A stretch of 64,000 nucleotides of DNA from Trichoderma breve. Lineage: Eukaryota; Ascomycota; Sordariomycetes; Hypocreales; Hypocreaceae. Shown in pieces: positions 58,909 through 64,000 of this stretch. Each line of letters begins with the position of its first letter. The first letter of the stretch is position 1. A program made the translations under genes and the position numbers. Where the stretch lies: assembly GCF_028502605.1 (NCBI RefSeq), contig NC_079236.1:1240001-1304000 (forward strand), read 5' to 3'. The notes beneath the pieces were generated by a model, which did not search any database, had not been told where the DNA came from, and saw only the letters and a program-made list of their open reading frames with translations.

Positions 58909-61900
58909 TTATGCAGTCTTGATGTCGGTTTGGATGACCTGTGTTTTGAGTGTTAGTTTGAGGGAGGAAGATTGATGGGTGAGAGAGGGGAGACGTACGA
59001 ATTTCCAACCGCTGATGCCTTCCCACTTTCCGCGGACGTACATTTCGTAGCTGGGGGATGAGATTAGCTTCTAGTTAATGTGACTGAGTTGATGGAGTTT
59101 TTGCTTACCATTGCGGATCGCTGATGCGGTCGACGAGGGGTTGGATGTTGGGGTTCTGGGCGAGAGCCTCGGTCCAGTTCCACGGGTCGGCATCGGAAGC
59201 TGCCTTGTCCTTGAGCTCGTTGGCGGGACCGTTGGGAATGTCCGTGTAGACGCGCTTCTTGGTCTCGCCCTTGAGGAAGTTGGGGGCTTCGCCGGTTTTG
59301 CTGCCCGTGCGGACGTAGCCTCCTGTGAAGGTGACTTCTGGGACGAGCCTGAGTTGAAGAATGTTAGTATTGACGAGGTTTAATGGAGGTGGCATAGGGG
59401 ATGGTTTACTTCATCTTGGCGGTGTATGTGATGGACATGAGTTGGGTGTAGCCGGAGCAAGTGACGGTTGTCCTGTGAATGAGTTAGTTAGCTTTGATGG
59501 GATTGGGATGGAGGGAGTGAGTGAGTGGGCGTACGCTCGGTTTGCCGGGCAGATGACGGGGCAGTCGAAGTCGATGTTGAGGGTGACTTCGTTGCGCTTG
59601 GTGTCTACGAAGGTGTCTGATCCGTTGAAAGCGGCCTGAGATGATGAGTTAGTTTGCGTAAGAGCATATTGCTTGTTGGTTCATGGTGAAGACATACCTT
59701 GATGTGGTCGGTGACGACTTGCTCAATACCAGTGGCGGAGGCGTACCTAATGGGTGAGATGATTAGCTTTGTTTGATGAGTGAGAGAAATGACAACTTAC
59801 TCGTTTTGAGCGGTAAACATGGCGGCGTTGGAGTGAGTGATTGCCTCCGTCTTTTCTTCCTTGATGGCGATGTTGACCTGAGTGCTACACAAGAGGGTTA
59901 GAGGCAAAAAGTTGGGATGTAAGTTGTGGTATACTTACTTCTCGTCCTGAGCTGGCACTGTGAGGGTTTTGACCTGTATGGGGGTTTTGTTTCAGCATCA
60001 AAATAGATCGACAATGGCGGGCTAAAAGGGGGAGTACGGACGGTGAAAGGAGACAGCTCTTGGATGATGGGCTCGTCGAATACGAAATCAGAGAACTCGG
60101 CCGTCCAGTTGTCGAAGCGGAGACTTGTGCACTGCTTGTTCTGAACGCCAAATCAGTTAGCCTACCCCCCTCAAATCAAAAGTATGAATTGTTTTTTCTC
60201 TTTTTCTTTTCTTCTCTTGTCCTTTTTGTTTCTTGATTATGATGAAGATATGTACATACGCCGTATCCCTTTGGCTTGCTCAAGTTCTTGAGCAGATATG
60301 ACCTTGAGTTGCCTTCGGGGTGGAGCTCATGCTGGAATTCTGACCCGCTGGATATCCAGGACATGCCGAGGAGACTAGCGATTATATGTGAGTAGGAATC
60401 TTATTAACCAAATAATGGCTGAGTACAAAGATTTTTTGCAGAATCTGAGCAACCAAATTATGGCGTAATAAGGAGATTTTTTTGCATACTTGGCTAGGTC
60501 AGCGAAGGGGCGGCTTATCCCGTGTATGACTTTGGATTCCAGCTCCGAGGTCGTTGATTCATAGCTGATGCCCTGCGGTGGGGAGTTAGTCATGATGAAA
60601 AGAAGGAGAAATAAAAAGGGCGAGGCTTAGGAAACAGGGCGGCGGTGGTTTCGAACCTTTAACTTGAAGACAGCTTGAGCGCGGCTATGAAAGACTGTTA
60701 GTACATGGAATATCATGGATTGTCAGGGTAAACTTGAAGGAAAACTCACCGAATGTTCTCGTACAGCGTGTCGGCTTTGCGTTCAAACGTCTCCCAAGTC
60801 TTTGTTTTCGTGTCAGCGATTCTCCTCCCCAAATATCGTGGAAACTTACCTCGGCCTGTTTCGTCATCTCACCACAAGCCTCTCCAAAGTAGGTCATCTT
60901 GGCCTTCCGGACAGCCTCCTCCAGCTTCTCGGGCGTATCCAGCGTAAAGTCGACGACGCCGGACAGGACCTCGTTGACGCATCGGTTGAGGGCCTGGCGG
61001 TTCCACTTGTTAACGAGGGAGTCCAGGAGCAGCAGCTTGGCGATGTGGTAGTCGGAGATGCCGCTGGCCAGCCTGTTGCGGGCCTCGGTGACGCGGAGCT
61101 TGGCCTCTTCTTGCGAGAGGCTGAGGTGGGCGACGTTGCTCTCGAAGGCGGCCTTGGCTGTGCTTTCGCAGGTGGCGAGGTGGGATGTGATCTTCTCCTT
61201 GGACAGGAACCTGGTGACTTGGAGCGTGTCGCTCTGGTTCTTGAAGTCGTCGATTTGGGCCTTGACGACTCGGTCTAGCTCCTTGTCAATGTATGACAGG
61301 AACTCCTTCAGAACTGTTTGGAAGTGTTAACAGCTGATGGTAAATGAGGTAGGAGACATAGGATATTCTTACCAGCCGAGTACTTGTCGCCAAATGTGCT
61401 CTTCTTGGCAGACAGTTGGTTGTCAAACTCGTTCAGGTAGTGGTCATACAGACGGTTGCTCATGGACTTCTCCTTCAAAAAGGTTATGAGGTTTTCACGG
61501 GTTGCTGTGGTGTCAGTGAGGGCCTTGAACTCTCCAACATCGTCCTTGGGCAGCAGAGACTCGTCCAGCTGCCTCTGATAAGCTGCGAGATGTTTTTCTA
61601 AAGAAAGAAGAAATGTTAGTCAGGATATCGACAAAGAGCGATTCGTAGTCTCATCTATTTAAACTTACCGAGTTCCTGGGCAACGTCCTTGGCCATCTCC
61701 TGCTCTCGGACAGTAACCTTTGCCTTGACAAGGTTCTTGGCCTTGTCAACCTTTTCCGCGTAATTCGTCTTAATCGTTTCTGCATTCTCCCACAGATACT
61801 CAGTATCAATGGTGTTGTTGTAGTGCGTTAGATGAGAGCTCTGCTCCTCATCCGCGCTCGTCTCCCAGATGGACTCATCGCCAATCAGAGTCTCCTGGTA

Positions 61901-64000
61901 AAGTTTCTCAAAGGCGGCAGCAATTGCTTCGGAGCTTGTCGTGTCCTGCTCAACAAGCCATGAAGCCCAAGCGGTATTGAGGTTCTGCTTGGCAATCGCC
62001 GCAGCTGTGAAGAATGCGCGGTCGTATGTGACTGCGTAGTTTCCCCTCAGAGCCTGCTCGTCGTAGGATGAGATCTTCTTCTTGTAGGCTTCCAGCAGGT
62101 CGCCGTGGAGCTGATCCAACATCTTCTCTGCAGTGTTGGATGAAATGGATTTGAAGTCGGAGACTGCATCATTCACGGTATCTTGTATTGAGGCAATCAA
62201 ATCAGCCAGCTCCTTCTCGGCGAATGCCTCAATCTTCTGGAGGTTTGCGGCCAAGACTTCATTTCGCTGGCCATCCGACTCCTTGATAAGACTCTCACAT
62301 GTATCCCTAGAATTGTTAACGAATACCCAAGAATGGTGCAGTAGGGTTTGCTTCTTACTTGATGGTCTGTTGTGAGAGATATTTGAGCGAATTACGCACA
62401 TCGGCCATGCATTTGTGCATAATACGATCGAGTTTCTAAACCCAACTCATTTAGCACAAAAGTGACGTACAAAGAGAAAAGAAAGATGAGCATACCTTGT
62501 TGCAATCCTTAGTGCTGATGAGTGCTGGGTCCTGGATCAGCTTATTGCATGCTTCCCTAAAGTCGTGGTGGAGTTTGATGTGGGATCTGTTAATGGCCTC
62601 GTTTTCGGCCGCCCGCCAAATGTCGGGCACGTGAAGCTGGCCGTTTTGCTCAAGCCGGTTGATGGACTTGACAATGCTTGACACAAAATCTGCGGTCGAA
62701 GCACCAGACAAGGGAGCTCCGGCGACGAGTCGAGGAGTTCGGAGCATCTGGGACAGCTGGGCCCGCAGGTTCTTGAAGTCTTTGACGTAGTTGTCGTTGA
62801 AATCATCGAGAACAAGGAACTCCTTGGTCTTGTCGTTGATCTGGCTCTGCACTCCCTCCTTGAGAGAGTTACCGCGAAGCAAGTGAACCTAAATTTGTGT
62901 AAGCTCTTGTCGCTTCTCCCTTCTTACGTCTCAAATGTTAGGTCATGAGATGGCTTACTGTAACACCTTCGAATTCGGAGGCCAGCTTCTCTCGAATCTT
63001 GTTTCTCCTCTTTACCGCCTCCGTCCTGCCAATTTCTTTTTTGAGGATGTTCTTTCTGACATCATCCACTGGTTGGGTGATTAGTATTATTAAACAATGT
63101 GAAATGGTGATTCATTTCGTATCATGTAAAAACTTACCCGAGCCTCCAAGATCATACCTTTTGACGACTGTTAGACCTTCCAAATCTCATGCATGTCGAA
63201 TGGAATCAAATTGGAAACTCACTTGTTGATAATAATGACCAACTGACCAAACTTTGGTCCACTGGTCTTCTTGTCACCACCGAAATTTAGCTTGTTAGCG
63301 GCCAGCGTCATCATCGCCAAGCTCGTCAGGATGGTGTCCTTGGCAACATCTGTAGTGTTGAAAACGATGACACGGGAGCATAGAATGGCGGGAGTGAAGA
63401 GCATGATGCTGCAATTACTTTAGCATCTGCAAGCATGGTAAAAAGGGTGGATGCTACTAACTCGTATAAGTCGCCCTGGTCTCCATGGCCTTCTGTGTCG
63501 AGGAAGGCAACCTTTTGAGGATTTGCCAATGCCACCTCTACGCCGTCATCAAGCCTGGAGAATTCCTTGGCACCCATAATCTTGTTTCCCAGATTCGTAC
63601 CTGTGCGAGAGATTGAGTTAGTAATCGTCAGCAATATGCACAGTGATTCTTCTTACCTCTTGTCCACGATTCGGCTCCGGGGCTGGTGGAAAACAGCGGC
63701 TCCTCCGTGCATCCCGCAAGAAGGTTCATGAGGGTTGATTTGCCACTACGCGTCGGGCCCATGATGCTGATGAGGTTGAGGGCATCGTTAATCTGTCGCA
63801 GGTGATGATTGACGTCGTCGTTGCACTGAAGCACGTAGTTGATAGCCTCGTCAGGGTCGACGTCGGTAGCATCATCGAGAGCAATCTTTTCGCTTGCCGT
63901 CTTGACGCTGAGGGCTTTGACACTGGTGGCCTTTACACTGGTGGCCTTTACGCTGGGGACATGAACACTGGTGGCATTCTCACTGACAACGATCTCGCCA
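58909..64000 (-). CDS. Partial large GTPase fused to C-terminal aerolysin-like beta module
   Basis: The 5' end lies beyond 64000. Twenty-three exons fit in one frame (about 1208 codons): 64000-63657, 63600-63462, 63408-63223, 63157-63138, 63068-62959, 62888-62496, 62435-62359, 62306-61669, 61597-61373, 61313-60850, 60799-60750, 60684-60657, 60572-60490, 60374-60260, 60140-60042, 59973-59939, 59884-59801, 59746-59698, 59635-59535, 59472-59410, 59348-59109, 59050-58999, 58938-58909. Seen: P-loop G-P-T-R-S-G-K-S-T, then S-W-T-R-G-T (switch I-like), D-T-E-G-H-G-D, and N-K-Y-D split by an intron. The order and D-T-E-G resemble GBP/atlastin GTPases. A long helical stalk follows. The last 316 residues are beta-rich with alternating polar residues and a V-T-C-S-G-Y...S-I-T-Y-T-A-K pattern, like the aerolysin/natterin pore-forming group (inference). 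No separate promoter fits between the parts. Confidence 0.75.
60375..60489 (-). repeat. Intron with imperfect 45-nt tandem duplication, open in frame
   Basis: The plus-strand stretch starting ACCAAATAATGGC at 60407 recurs as ACCAAATTATGGC at 60452, each ending TTTTTTGCA. On the coding strand the intron stays open until its own TAG acceptor and would encode two similar hydrophobic segments (S-P-Y-Y-A-I-I-W-L-L-R-F and S-L-Y-S-A-I-I-W-L-I-R-F). Confidence 0.7.

Noticed and set aside
60375..60593. Separate gene starting at the ATG at 60593
   Set aside because: The ATG lies in an ACTAAC branch motif just before a good acceptor; frames join the GTPase part in phase. Kept as a testable alternative.

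Overview
The window is nuclear DNA of a filamentous ascomycete. Genes have short introns (about 47-170 nt, mostly GTRNGT...YAG with CTAAC-type branch sites), 5' regions are pyrimidine-rich, gene spacing is 0.5-5 kb, and the gene content is fungal (ENA sodium ATPase, Arb1, Pmp3, GPI-anchored Ser/Thr-rich wall protein, GH95 fucosidase). The style suggests Sordariomycetes, perhaps Hypocreales/Trichoderma-like; that placement is inference. No rRNA, tRNA, CRISPR or intact transposon was found.

Layout, left to right: a small Cys-rich ORF (393-770); a secreted GH95 alpha-L-fucosidase in ten exons, one intron being GC-AG (2058-4952); a spartin/senescence-domain protein (5667-7450); gamma-tubulin complex protein GCP4 (8166-10430); an unrecognised Ser-rich protein on the minus strand (11335-12951); a 5-kb gene-free stretch; a class I glutamine amidotransferase (17920-18786); an AT-richer gene-poor stretch; a small secreted double-psi-barrel-like protein (21954-22388); a 12-exon SNF2 ATPase with a RING finger (23764-27750); an unrecognised coiled-coil protein (28919-30157); a membrane protein with two Cys modules (31522-32541); a GPI-type Ser/Thr-rich wall protein (34629-35165); Arb1 of the RNAi chaperone complex (36594-38263); Pmp3 (38677-39289, minus); the spliceosomal helicase Prp22 (40349-43936); a secreted Cys-rich protein (44372-45046, minus); inositol polyphosphate multikinase (48702-50005); the mRNA 3'-end factor Clp1 (51031-52618); and an ENA-type P-type ATPase (55084-58413).

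The most striking locus fills 58909-64000 on the minus strand and runs off the window edge. Twenty-three phase-consistent exons join a large GTPase with GBP/atlastin-like features (P-loop, T-R-G switch, D-T-E-G, then N-K-x-D), a long helical stalk, and a C-terminal beta-rich module resembling aerolysin-type pore-forming proteins. A signalling-type GTPase carrying its own putative membrane-attack domain is the best candidate here for an undescribed system. An intron between the two parts encodes, if retained, a duplicated hydrophobic tail instead of the beta module.

The genes do not form one pathway. Most are housekeeping (RNA processing, splicing, microtubule nucleation, ion export, inositol phosphate signalling), mixed with secreted or cell-surface genes in wider intergenic spaces. 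Arb1 and the SNF2-RING protein could both act on chromatin, but nothing in the sequence links them directly.
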